Shown here: piece after piece, positions 26,222 through 34,347 of the stretch | How the letters are laid out: the number at the start of each line of letters is the position of its first letter | Numbering within the stretch: position 1 is the stretch's first letter | Source of the DNA: Mesorhizobium sp. B2-3-12 | GTDB lineage: Bacteria; Pseudomonadota; Alphaproteobacteria; Rhizobiales; Rhizobiaceae | Direction: 5' to 3' | Assembly (NCBI RefSeq): GCF_006442205.1 | Contig: NZ_VFVR01000007.1 | Coordinates: 303,923 to 367,922 of the forward strand | DNA length: 64,000 nucleotides | Notes under the pieces: generated by a model | Told to the model about the DNA's origin: nothing | Database searches by the model: none | What the model saw: only the letters and a program-made list of their open reading frames with translations | Made by a program: the position numbers and the translations under genes

Positions 26222-27118
26222 TCAGGCCTTCTTCCCGGTCAGTTTGCTCCAGCCCCAGCCGATGCTGCGGACCACGCTGTTGTTGTGCCCGTCGCGCGCC
26301 GCGGTATAGCCATAGGTCAGCGAAGCGCCACCGGACGCGAGCGAAGAGGCGATGCCGGGCAGCTGATAAAAGACGTAGAGGGAAGCCAGGCCGATGGCGC
26401 CGACAGCGATCGGACGCATCAGGACGTCGCTATAGGCCTCGACGGTGGTGAACATGGTCGCGAAGCTGGTGACCAGCAGCGAGCCGACCGCGACGACGAG
26501 AACCTGCAGAATGACAAAGTTGGCGAGCTGCGAAATCCACTGCTCGGTGAACCGCCGTGTGCTCTGGAACATGGCGAGTGCGATGAAGATCGGCCCGATC
26601 GCGAGCATGATTGCAAGTGCGACGCGTGCGTAGAGCGACACCACATATCCGATCGAGGCGACGATGAACGTCACAACGATGATCACCAGGCCTGCAAAAC
26701 CGGTCAGCGGATCGACCGGCCAAGCGGCCTGCGCCCAGATATCGTTGGCGGACTTCTGACCCTTGTCGAGCAGGCTGTCAAAAGTCGTAGCGCTTGGAGC
26801 GCCTCCTGCGTTGAGCGCCTCCGAGATCTCCTTGGGGAGCGTCTCGAAGAAGATATTCGCCACATAGGTCTGGTACTCGCCGGCGTTCCTGACCAGCATC
26901 AGGATGATGGCGAGCTTTATCGCGCGGAACGCGAACTCCATGATCGGCTCCTGCACCGATCCGCGAAGGATCAGAAATCCGTACAGGATCACGTAGAGCG
27001 TCAGCGCCGCCGTCAACGGCCCCGTCACCCACGCGCTTATACCACTCGTGCCGGAACTGATGAAGTTCTGCAGCGGCGTCGTGAATTGCCGATCGAGGAA
27101 GTCGAAGACGGTATACAT
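26222..27118 (-). CDS. virB6: VirB6 polytopic inner-membrane protein
   Basis: 298 residues with about six hydrophobic segments (for example LTAALTLYVILYGFLILRG, FAGLVIIVVTFIVASIGYVV and FVILQVLVVAVGSLLV). The central FAGLVIIVV to ALAIMLAIGPIFIALA block is the TrbL/VirB6 signature. It forms part of the inner-membrane path for DNA. It lies 4 bp downstream of the EexN-like gene. Confidence 0.95.
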   Translation of the reverse strand: MYTVFDFLDRQFTTPLQNFISSGTSGISAWVTGPLTAALTLYVILYGFLILRGSVQEPIMEFAFRAIKLAIILMLVRNAGEYQTYVANIFFETLPKEISEALNAGGAPSATTFDSLLDKGQKSANDIWAQAAWPVDPLTGFAGLVIIVVTFIVASIGYVVSLYARVALAIMLAIGPIFIALAMFQSTRRFTEQWISQLANFVILQVLVVAVGSLLVTSFATMFTTVEAYSDVLMRPIAVGAIGLASLYVFYQLPGIASSLASGGASLTYGYTAARDGHNNSVVRSIGWGWSKLTGKKA

Positions 27119-27122
27119 GACG

Positions 27123-27359
27123 CTATCCTCCCAGCGCCTTGTTCATGCGTTCCAGCCGGGCTTTGCCCTCCGCCTCTTCAGCGTTTCGGCAATTGAGCGT
27201 CTGTCTCAGCTCTCCGGGGTTCTCACGGCATTCTCCGATATGGTCAGTGCGCAGGCTCTCGTCGGCGAGGAACCCGCTGACGGTGATGACCGTTGCCGGC
27301 GGTGGTTCGGAACACGCCGCGAGCAACGCCGTCATGACAAGGGCAGCGGCGTGCTTCAT
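27123..27359 (-). CDS. eexN: EexN-like entry-exclusion lipoprotein
   Basis: 78 residues with a lipoprotein signal (ALVMTALLAAC, Cys16). The mature part has SGFLADESLR and CRENPGELRQTLNCRNAEEA, the conserved Cys-containing motif of EexN-family proteins. These lipoproteins block conjugation from a donor carrying the same system. Encoded between virB5 and virB6 with a 4-base overlap with virB5 (ATGA), the usual position. Good evidence that this T4SS is for conjugation rather than effector delivery. Confidence 0.8.
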   Translation of the reverse strand: MKHAAALVMTALLAACSEPPPATVITVSGFLADESLRTDHIGECRENPGELRQTLNCRNAEEAEGKARLERMNKALGG

Positions 27360-28054
27360 TGCGCGAGCGCCGAGTTCATGGTGTCGATGCGTTTTCGCCA
27401 GTCTTCGGCCTTTCGCTGCTCCTCGACCTGGGCCTGCGCCTGCTGCACCATTTGAAGCCCCTGCATGCGCAGGAGATCGGTCTGCAAGAAGGCGCTTTCC
27501 GCCTGGATGCGGGCCTGAAGATCAGCGATGTCCTTTGCGTCGCCGGCCGAGGATATTTGCTGCCGCAACTGATCGATCCCGTCGATCCGCTTGGTGGCGG
27601 CATCGTAAATCTGCTGGCCAAGGCTCATCTGACCGGCATTGCGGTGCTGGATGCGGGCAAGTTCCCGGGCGTAGAAGTCGTTGGCCGAGGTTTGATAGGT
27701 GGAATTGCCTTCGAGAAATTTCGAGGCGGAGTCGCCAAACACGCCCGAGCCGTTTCCGTTGAGCAGGCCTTCGATGGCAGCAAAGCCCTGCGGCAAGGCC
27801 TTTCGGATTTCCGGCTGGTTCAACAGCGAGGCGACATCGGCCATTTTGGTGAGCTTGTTCAGCGATTCATGAAGCTGTTCTGCTTGCGCGATCTGCTTAT
27901 TGAGCGCGTCGAACTGCTCCTTCATGGCTTCGAGCTGGCTCGCCCATTGCAGGATCGCCGTTTTGTCGATTACCGGAATCCCTTGCGCGCCGGCGGCTCC
28001 AGCGGACACGGCAAGTATGGCGACGGCGGCCATCACGGAATTGCGCATACGCAT
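27356..28054 (-). CDS. virB5: VirB5 minor pilin/tip protein
   Basis: 232 residues. A signal peptide (about residues 1-24, ends AGAAGAQG) precedes a long helical body (QLEAMKEQFDALNKQIAQAE and QAQVEEQRKAEDWRKRID), the pattern of the VirB5/TrbJ family. Probably at the pilus tip. ATG 28054 shares one base with the virB4 stop (TGATG) and is preceded by AAAGGAG. Confidence 0.93.
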   Translation of the reverse strand: MRMRNSVMAAVAILAVSAGAAGAQGIPVIDKTAILQWASQLEAMKEQFDALNKQIAQAEQLHESLNKLTKMADVASLLNQPEIRKALPQGFAAIEGLLNGNGSGVFGDSASKFLEGNSTYQTSANDFYARELARIQHRNAGQMSLGQQIYDAATKRIDGIDQLRQQISSAGDAKDIADLQARIQAESAFLQTDLLRMQGLQMVQQAQAQVEEQRKAEDWRKRIDTMNSALAQ

Positions 28055-30456
28055 CAGCCTGCACTCCTTTGCTGCTGGAAGAGAGGAAGCCAGGCGTCCG
28101 GATCGTCCCCGGTCTGGGCCCGGATCGTGTCGGCAAGCTCGACATTGCCGGTGCGGCCCGAAAGAACGGCAAGTTCATCGTCGAAACCGCCGAGATTGAG
28201 TTCGGCGACGATGCTGTTGTGGCCTTGCTTGACGACGAAGCGGCGGCTCTCGTTGGAGAGCTCGCGCGCGATCAGCTCATATTCGCGCTCGGTCAGCTTG
28301 AAGCCGTCGACATAGTCGGTGCGGCTGCCGCGGGAGTTCGGCATGAACACCTGCGTCGGGCACTGCTCGATGATGGTGTGCGCGATCGGCGAATTGAACG
28401 CGTCGCGCGGGCTCTGCGTGGCAAACAGCATAAGTCCGTTCTGCTTTCGGATGGTCTTGAGCTTGTTTTGGGCCAGATCGCGAAAACCCTCGTCAGCAAG
28501 CGCCTTCCAGAACTCATCGATGACGATGATGATGCGACGACCGTCGATCAGCTGCTCGACCCGGTGGAAGAGATAAGCCATCAGCGGCGTTCGGATTTCC
28601 TCATTGTCGAGAAAGTCGGTCATGTCATAGCCGACGAACTTGCGGCCCACACCAAATTCACCGAGCCCAATATCCTCGATGACGTGATCGAACACCCAGC
28701 CAAGCGGCCCTCCCCTCTCCCAGCGGCGCAGCCGAGCTGCAATGCCTTCCGGATCGGTGTTGTTGAGAAATGTGCGCAGTGCCCCGATCGTGCGCCGTTC
28801 GACTGGCAGGTCCGCGAGTCCGTCGATGGCATTGGCGATGTCGCGAACTTCCGAGACGGATAGCTCGCGGGTTTTCGAGCCCACCAGCTTCGCCACCCAC
28901 TGCGCCAGGAACACCTTGTTCTCCGGCGTCAGTTCCATTCCCTTCAAAGGCGCGCAACCTGTCGGACGACCATTCTTCAGCGGCAGGTAGGTTCCGCCGG
29001 CGGCGCGCACGAATAGGTCGGCGCCACGATCCTTGTCGAAGAAGACGATTTGCGCGTCGAACTTTTCCCCCTGCGAGAGCAGGAAGTTGAGCAGGACGGT
29101 CTTGCCGGATCCGGAGGGCCCGCCGATGAATGTATTGCCGAGATCGCCATAGTGCAGATTGAAATAGAGAGGCGAACCCGATGCGGTCTTCAGCATGGCG
29201 ACCGCAGGACCCCATTCATTGCCGTCGCGCTGTCCGGTCGGATAGGAATGAAATGGAGAAAAGGCGGCGAAGTTCTTCGAAGTTATGGCGCCGGACCGTA
29301 CGCGATAGCGGAAGTTGCCCGGCAACTGCGCCCACCAGGCGGCCTCCAACCCGAGATCCTCGCGAGCCACGACAGCACCGCCATTGGTCAGATGCGTCCG
29401 GCTCTTCGCGAGATTGTCTGTGAGTTCCTTCACCGATCCGGCGAAGACCGTCAGTGTCAGGTGATGGTCGCCCAACACGAAGCGGTTCGATTCCAGATCG
29501 TCCAGCGCATCATCGAGTTCCTCAAGCTGCGACCCGGCCTTGTCGCCGGCGCTGACCATCTGGTTCTGCTTGCGGCCCATCACTGTTTTGGCGTCGGACT
29601 TCGACAGGAAGGAAAAGCTCTGGGTGAGGATCAGTTCGTACGGAACGGTCAGCAGGCCATCGAACATGCCCGGCCGGGTGCGGGCTGGATATTCCTTGAA
29701 GCCGAACATGCCGGCATAACGGCTCGAGCCCTCATGCCGGATTTCGACCGTCTCACGTCCGACGATCACGCGATCGGAATAGACGGCCGATGAAATCCGG
29801 CCCTCGGTCAACGGAATGGACTCGCGACGCCCTCCCACCAGCTGGTGAAGGACTTCGCTCGGTTCTGAGAAGATCAGCCCGTCGCGCTCCTGCAACGACA
29901 ACACCCGTGGGCCAAACCGTTTCAAGCCGGCTGTGACGTCGACGATCGCATCATCGAGATGCTTGACCGCGGCCTCGTCGAGTTCGACCCCCCGCCGCCG
30001 CGCCTTGCGCAACTTCGACAGGAACGCCACCACGCGTTCCGCCGCATCGCGCCCTGGATGCCAGACAAGGCTGAGATAGAGGTCGTTGCGAAACAGATCC
30101 TCGCCAATCATCCTGGCTCGGTATTTTTCGTTCAACGTCCGCGAGAAGGTATTGGTGAATTCGCCGTCTGGATATTCGTTGTCGCGGCGGCGGATGACAT
30201 GTGTCCACAGCGCCAGCCGTTCATCGGCGATATTGCGATAGAGCGTGTTCAGGTCGCGATGCAGCGCGTTGAGGTCGAGTGTGTCGGCCGTCTCGAAAGA
30301 TACGCCTTCGAGAGCAATGATCACGATCAGGGCACGCGAATCGAGCGCGATGATCCGTTCATCGACGTGGCGGAGATAGGGAATGAAGGTCTCTGGTTCG
30401 AGCTCACGGCTCTTGACGATCGCGGTACTAGGCAAAGCCGAGATCCCTTTCATCAT
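28054..30456 (-). CDS. virB4: VirB4 ATPase
   Basis: 800 residues, full length for the family. The N-terminal VirB4 domain (about 1-380) is followed by the RecA-like ATPase: Walker A FIGGPSGSGKTVLLNF, Walker B RRIIIVIDEFWKALA, then NGLMLFATQSPRDA. It energises pilin dislocation and assembly. ATG 30456 or 30453; the gene overlaps the 3' end of virB3 by 29 bp. Confidence 0.97.
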   Translation of the reverse strand: MMKGISALPSTAIVKSRELEPETFIPYLRHVDERIIALDSRALIVIIALEGVSFETADTLDLNALHRDLNTLYRNIADERLALWTHVIRRRDNEYPDGEFTNTFSRTLNEKYRARMIGEDLFRNDLYLSLVWHPGRDAAERVVAFLSKLRKARRRGVELDEAAVKHLDDAIVDVTAGLKRFGPRVLSLQERDGLIFSEPSEVLHQLVGGRRESIPLTEGRISSAVYSDRVIVGRETVEIRHEGSSRYAGMFGFKEYPARTRPGMFDGLLTVPYELILTQSFSFLSKSDAKTVMGRKQNQMVSAGDKAGSQLEELDDALDDLESNRFVLGDHHLTLTVFAGSVKELTDNLAKSRTHLTNGGAVVAREDLGLEAAWWAQLPGNFRYRVRSGAITSKNFAAFSPFHSYPTGQRDGNEWGPAVAMLKTASGSPLYFNLHYGDLGNTFIGGPSGSGKTVLLNFLLSQGEKFDAQIVFFDKDRGADLFVRAAGGTYLPLKNGRPTGCAPLKGMELTPENKVFLAQWVAKLVGSKTRELSVSEVRDIANAIDGLADLPVERRTIGALRTFLNNTDPEGIAARLRRWERGGPLGWVFDHVIEDIGLGEFGVGRKFVGYDMTDFLDNEEIRTPLMAYLFHRVEQLIDGRRIIIVIDEFWKALADEGFRDLAQNKLKTIRKQNGLMLFATQSPRDAFNSPIAHTIIEQCPTQVFMPNSRGSRTDYVDGFKLTEREYELIARELSNESRRFVVKQGHNSIVAELNLGGFDDELAVLSGRTGNVELADTIRAQTGDDPDAWLPLFQQQRSAG

Positions 30457-30766
30457 AGCGCCGGACGAGCTTCATCGGGGTGAGGCTCGATCCACCCCAC
30501 AGCCCGGTATTGCGCGCCCTGCCTCGGGTATCGATCCAGTTGAGAAGCACGCGGAACATGTTGTGATCGTGCTTGACGACCGCCTTGAAGATGAAATGGA
30601 CAACGACGCCCACCAAGGCATAGGCGACTGAACCGGCGACGATGAAGAGAATGGTTGTGGAGATCATATTGACCCCCATAGCCTCCATCGTGACGCCGCC
30701 GATCATTGCTGGCCTCGTACACGCCAGGAACAACGTGTCTTCCTCAAGGTTGGTCTTCTCGCTCAT
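30428..30766 (-). CDS. virB3: VirB3 inner-membrane protein
   Basis: 112 residues. FLACTRPAMIGGVTMEAMG is the VirB3 signature, followed by one or two membrane helices (ISTTILFIVAGSVAYALVGV). It works with VirB4 in pilus assembly. Overlaps virB2 by 4 bases. Confidence 0.95.
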   Translation of the reverse strand: MSEKTNLEEDTLFLACTRPAMIGGVTMEAMGVNMISTTILFIVAGSVAYALVGVVVHFIFKAVVKHDHNMFRVLLNWIDTRGRARNTGLWGGSSLTPMKLVRRYDERDLGFA

Positions 30767-31068
30767 GAGCCGCCACCGGAGATCGTGTTGACGATTTCGG
30801 TTGCACCAAAGATGATGCCGATGCCCAGCACACAGAACGCCGCCTTGCGCAGGTCTAGGTAGCCGAACATCCAGGCGATGCCGACGATGATCACGGCAAT
30901 GATCGACAGCAGCCGCGCCACATTGCCGGTCAGCATATTGACGATGTTCTGCAGGACGCTTTCGATACCACCCGCCTGGGCGAAGCTCGGCTCGATCAGG
31001 GCCAGCGAAAACACAGTTGCCATTGTCGCGATTGTCGCGAGAGGCCTGATGCGCGCCAATAGGGCCAT
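30763..31068 (-). CDS. virB2: VirB2 major pilin
   Basis: 101 residues. A long signal sequence (ATIATMATVFSLALIEPSFA, cleavage near AQA) and two membrane helices (LLSIIAVIIVGIAWMFGY; AAFCVLGIGIIFGATEIV), the T4SS pilin plan. The ATG at 31068 is supported by AAAGGAG 10 bases upstream and by the family; the frame is open upstream to 31440 but that part overlaps virB1 and is spurious. Confidence 0.95.
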   Translation of the reverse strand: MALLARIRPLATIATMATVFSLALIEPSFAQAGGIESVLQNIVNMLTGNVARLLSIIAVIIVGIAWMFGYLDLRKAAFCVLGIGIIFGATEIVNTISGGGS

Positions 31069-31075
31069 ATGTTCA

Positions 31076-31750
31076 TCACTCCTTTTGCTCGTTGGAAAAG
31101 ACGAGGACGGAGGACTGCCGCCCCGGATTGAAAACGTCCCATCGCGGCACTGAGGTCTGGGATGGCTGCTGATCCCTTTTACTCGGGCTGCTGTCGGGTG
31201 CGGCGACCGTCGCCTCCCCTGCCCGCTCGCGTGCCGGTAACGCCTGCGCCTGCGCTTCCGCGATCTCGATACTTTCGAGACGGCCAGACAGTCGCGCGCG
31301 CTCGGCCAGGATGCGGCTCTCGTAGCCGACCATCTCGCCGACCGACGCGTCGCCATTGCCAAAATAGCTCCGCAGCATGATCGTCTCAGCCTGCGCGGTC
31401 GTCGCACCGCGCTGCAGGGCAACACGGTAATAGCCGTCAAGGAGTATGGCGCTGGCCTTGAGGTTGAGGCAGAAGTCGAACGCGTCGCTGACGGACAATC
31501 CGAGCCGGCCGAGATTGCCCGAATTTATGCCGCCAAGGCCAAGATCGATATTGTGCCTCTCGGCGATCAGGACCGTTGCCGTCTCAATCGCCTCGGCTCT
31601 GGTCTTCGGCTGCTTGGCGAGCGGACGATCGGAATTGATGCGGATGGCGAAGGGTTGGAAGCCGCTCTCGACGCTTACGACGGCGGCTATTGTTTCCCTG
31701 GCGATTTGCGGGGCGCATTGCTGGGCGAGATCGAGGAACGCTACCGGCAT
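31076..31750 (-). CDS. virB1: VirB1 lytic transglycosylase
   Basis: 224 residues. The SLT domain covers about residues 1-150, with the catalytic Glu in VVSVESGFQPFAI and GLGGINSGNLGRLGLSV as the muramidase GLMQ-like motif. The C-terminal ~70 residues are a Pro/Ser/Gln-rich tail. No classical signal peptide is evident at the predicted N-terminus, which is unusual; it might be exported by another route or start elsewhere. It opens the peptidoglycan for the channel. Confidence 0.92.
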   Translation of the reverse strand: MPVAFLDLAQQCAPQIARETIAAVVSVESGFQPFAIRINSDRPLAKQPKTRAEAIETATVLIAERHNIDLGLGGINSGNLGRLGLSVSDAFDFCLNLKASAILLDGYYRVALQRGATTAQAETIMLRSYFGNGDASVGEMVGYESRILAERARLSGRLESIEIAEAQAQALPARERAGEATVAAPDSSPSKRDQQPSQTSVPRWDVFNPGRQSSVLVFSNEQKE

Positions 31751-31753
31751 GAG

Positions 31754-32290
31754 CTAGAACCACACACGCTGCTGGCCTGCGCCGTCGATCGTCAGGTCGA
31801 TATAGCGGGGTTGTTCGCGGACATGCGGCCGTTCCTTCACGTAGGCCTTGCAGACGCGTTTCCCGTCGGATAGATCCCAACGAGCGGATCCAAGGGTGCC
31901 AGAACGGCCGCCATTGTCATTGTTCCTGCACAGATCCGCGCTGACCGTCTGGAGTTCGGTGGAAACGCAACCCATTTCGCTGCGGCCGCGATCACTCGAT
32001 CTGGTGACGAGGCGGAATCCGGCATCGCAGTAATACGGTTCGTAACGCGGCTTCGTCGCAGTGAAGCCGGCGCCGCGGCAAATCGGAAAGGATCGCCCTC
32101 GCGCCAAATGTTTCCACAACCGCTCGATTGGCGGACGACATTCACCGTACTCTGTGGCGCCGCCGGGATTCGAGAGGCATAGGAGAACCTGACATCCCCA
32201 GTCATCGCTACGCGCCATAGAGCTCGAAAAAGTGTATATTGGGACGCAGAGTAAAACGGCGGAAAGCGCCTGAATGACTGCATCTTTCAT
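31754..32290 (-). CDS. Secreted Cys-rich protein, first gene of the virB operon
   Basis: 178 residues from ATG 32290, preceded by GGGGAG. A signal peptide (IQALSAVLLCVPIYTFSSSM) precedes a mature part with about eight Cys (DDWGCQVLLCLSNPGGATEY, then PICRGAGF, YYCDAGF, MGCVSTE, LCRNND, VCKAYV). No family name known to me, but such DDWGCQVLLCLSNP proteins head other alphaproteobacterial virB loci as far as I recall. It ends 3 bp before virB1, so it is almost certainly part of the same transcript. A periplasmic, disulfide-bonded accessory of the T4SS is the likely role. Confidence 0.75.
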   Translation of the reverse strand: MKDAVIQALSAVLLCVPIYTFSSSMARSDDWGCQVLLCLSNPGGATEYGECRPPIERLWKHLARGRSFPICRGAGFTATKPRYEPYYCDAGFRLVTRSSDRGRSEMGCVSTELQTVSADLCRNNDNGGRSGTLGSARWDLSDGKRVCKAYVKERPHVREQPRYIDLTIDGAGQQRVWF

Positions 32291-32343
32291 GCTACTCCCC
32301 GTTTGTCTCTTCACTAGCCCGCCAGCCCGGAGGCTTCACCACC

Positions 32344-32372
32344 TTGTCATACTGCACGATAACGCATAGTTA
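32344..32372 (+). promoter_or_regulatory. Possible promoter of the winged-helix regulator
   Basis: TTGTCA (32344-32349) and TAGTTA (32367-32372) with a 17-bp spacer. It lies only 5 bp before ATG 32378, so it would give a leaderless transcript or one starting at the internal ATG 32444. The divergent virB promoter must lie in the same 87-bp gap. Confidence 0.3.
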
Positions 32373-32377
32373 AGAAG

Positions 32378-32731
32378 ATGCCAAGCCCATTAAACCAGCG
32401 CTGGCACAACACGGTATTTGCGACCTTGGCTACGCACGAGATCATGTCAAAGCTCCTGCCGGACGAGACGCCCAATTCGCGTCTACGCCAGCTGGGCATG
32501 ATAAATCTCCTGTACACGCTGCAAAAAGCGGACACCGCCTTGACCATAAGCAATGTCACCGAAGTGACTGGAATGACTAGGAAAGCGGCTCAGGAAGTAA
32601 TTGACCCGCTGGTCGTGCGCGGGCTCCTGAAGGAGTCTTGGGGACGGACGTCCATCGGCCGTGGCAAGGCCCGGCAGTATGAGATCGCGCCGGAAATTTT
32701 CGAGAAGCTTCAAGGCGTCTACGGCGCCTGA
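32378..32731 (+). CDS. Winged-helix regulator divergent from virB
   Basis: 117 residues (95 if ATG 32444 is used). RLRQLGMINLLYTLQKADTA is followed by a helix-turn-helix NVTEVTGMTRKAAQEVIDPL and a wing VRGLLKESWGRTSIGRGKAR: a MarR/winged-helix fold. Placed back to back with the virB operon with an 87-bp shared gap, it is the obvious candidate regulator of virB transcription. No ligand domain beyond the DNA-binding part. Close homologues occur at the same place in other alphaproteobacterial T4SS loci as far as I recall. Confidence 0.8.
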   Translation: MPSPLNQRWHNTVFATLATHEIMSKLLPDETPNSRLRQLGMINLLYTLQKADTALTISNVTEVTGMTRKAAQEVIDPLVVRGLLKESWGRTSIGRGKARQYEIAPEIFEKLQGVYGA

Positions 32732-32792
32732 TCAGGCCAATCCAGTGTGCTGAAGACACGAAAACTCTTGCGTCACATGGGAAAAAACGTCC

Positions 32793-32830
32793 AGTATGCT
32801 TGCGCCAAACGGCGCAAGCATACTTTGGCG
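32793..32830. repeat. Strong 14-bp hairpin with an alternative pairing
   Basis: AGTATGCTTGCGCC (32793-32806) pairs perfectly with GGCGCAAGCATACT (32811-32824) around an AAAC loop. Alternatively CGCCAAA (32803-32809) pairs with TTTGGCG (32824-32830), which would disrupt the first stem. It lies 62 bp after the regulator gene. It could act as its terminator, though no U-run follows. Confidence 0.75.
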
Positions 32831-32831
32831 C

Positions 32832-33037
32832 AGCGACTCCGTGAAGACTAGCCGGTGTGCGACGGGTTAGGCCTGAGGGCTTGGCTGCACAGCGTCGTGC
32901 GACGCTACGTGGGCTATCGAACGTTGGCCGCCGAGGCGCGCATCGAGGCTTTGCAATTGGCAAAGAGCGCGGCTGCGGCCATGGGACTCAAACGGCCAAG
33001 ATTGCGATGATAGATAAAGGTGTTCGGCTGTTCGCCG
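32832..33037. other. Intergenic stretch between the regulator and the IS3 remnant
   Basis: About 200 bp downstream of the hairpin without a supportable gene. One minus-strand frame is open but lacks features. Confidence 0.3.
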
Positions 33038-33589
33038 TGACCTTGCCCCTCTGACCTAATCCGGTTTGAAGTTCGTTCTGGCCCATCGAGAGGACCAGGA
33101 CATGAAACGTAGCCGCTTCTCTGAAGAGCAGATCATCGGAATTTTGAAGGAACACGAGGCCGGGGTGGAGGGCTTGGTCGTGAACCACAAGAAGCTGTTC
33201 CGGCTCTATCGGGAGGAGAAGCTCGCCGTTCGCCGCCGTGGCGGCCGCAAGCGGGCGATCGGGACCCGACGAGCGATGGTCGCTCGACTTCGTATCGGAC
33301 CAGCTCACCGACGGGCGCCGCTTCCGCATCCTGGCCGTCGTCGACGACGAGAGAGTGCCTAGCACTCATCGTTGATACGTCTCTCTCGGGCATGCGGGTT
33401 GCCCACGAATTGGACCGGCTTATCACCGAGCGCGGCCGGCCGCGGATGATCGTCAGCGACAATGGCAGCGAGTTCACCTCTGCGCTATGCCAAAGGCTCC
33501 GCGCCAGCGCCCGTCGCTTCATCCACCCAGCAGGGCACAACCTACGCCGGAAACGAACTCAAAACTGGATAGAAATTGGGGCAAGGTCA
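33038..33589 (+). mobile_element. Shortened IS3-family element with both ends
   Basis: 552 bp bounded by the inverted repeats TGACCTTGCCCC (33038-33049) and GGGGCAAGGTCA (33578-33589). Inside, ATG 33102 starts MKRSRFSEEQIIGILKEHEA (OrfA), which jumps to OrfB pieces KKLFRLYREEKLAVRRRGGR, then in another frame WSLDFVSDQLTDGRRF and VAHELDRLITERGRPRMIVS with DNGSEFTS of the DDE core. About half the element is deleted. It has no active transposase but keeps both ends, so it could in principle be moved by a related IS. Confidence 0.82.
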
Positions 33590-33654
33590 GCCAAGAGCCC
33601 CTATTCGGCGGCCTAGGCGCACCGTGCGCCGACACACAAGCTGGTCTTCATTCA

Positions 33655-33685
33655 CCCGTTGCCAACGGCAACGGGCGTCACGCCC
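33655..33685. terminator. Two overlapping hairpins after the surface operon
   Basis: CCCGTTGCC-AAC-GGCAACGGG (33655-33675) is a perfect 9-bp stem, and GGGCG-TCA-CGCCC (33673-33685) overlaps its end. They lie about 85-115 bp downstream of the last gene of the minus-strand surface operon and may stop or protect its mRNA. There is no U-run, so a true intrinsic terminator is uncertain. Confidence 0.4.
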
Positions 33686-33768
33686 GTAAATGGCCGACGC
33701 CGTCCTCGACAAGGTATACGGGAATGCGCGTCAAGGTAGTGTTCGCGGCCAGCCATTGCGATTGGTCG

Positions 33769-34347
33769 TCATTCGCTGAGTTTGCAGTCTCCACCCGGGA
33801 TAGTTTCCAGCAATATGTCTCCACCCCAGGGAGATTTCACGCCTAGGTACTGGCGGCTGGTTTGCACAATCGGTTCAAGCTTTCCTGGATCGTCGATCGG
33901 CAACAGCATGATCATCGCATGCGCCGTAACCGGCACTTGAACCGATGGGACTTTGCCGGCGCACTTCAGAAACGCGTTGGCCTGAGCATCGGTATCGGTC
34001 TGCTGCTGCGGTTTGAGCTCACCTGCAATGCATGTATTCAATGCGGCGGGTTCCGGCATATTGGAGGTGGTCTGAGCTGTGCCCAGCATCGTGATCCGTT
34101 CCACTTTCGTGCCCTGCAGATCAGTCTGATCCTTGGTCAGATGCGCGGGAACGGTGAAATTCACGTGGTCAGATGTGACTGAGAGTTCGCCGGTGTCGCC
34201 ACCAGTGTAGGTTAGCGTGATAGGACTTTTCCAGCCTTCGATGAAGGTGTCTTCGGTTTCACATTTTACGACGGTCGCGGCCTGGGCCGACGCCAGCGAT
34301 TCCACCACCACCGTTGTGACGATGAGTGTTTTGAAACCGTGGATCAT
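33769..34347 (-). CDS. Secreted protein, last gene of the surface operon
   Basis: 192 residues. A signal peptide (TLIVTTVVVESLASAQA) precedes a beta-rich mature part with CETEDTFIEGWKSPITLTYT, HVNFTVPAHLTKDQTD and ALNTCIAGELKPQQQ. No family recognised. The start overlaps the OmpA-like gene's stop by 4 bases (ATGA), so translation is coupled. Probably periplasmic or extracellular. Confidence 0.75.
   Translation of the reverse strand: MIHGFKTLIVTTVVVESLASAQAATVVKCETEDTFIEGWKSPITLTYTGGDTGELSVTSDHVNFTVPAHLTKDQTDLQGTKVERITMLGTAQTTSNMPEPAALNTCIAGELKPQQQTDTDAQANAFLKCAGKVPSVQVPVTAHAMIMLLPIDDPGKLEPIVQTSRQYLGVKSPWGGDILLETIPGGDCKLSE

Noticed and set aside
26285..27196. 303-codon plus-strand frame antisense to virB6
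   Set aside because: Very rich in Arg, Asp, Glu and His, the typical antisense image of a hydrophobic membrane protein.
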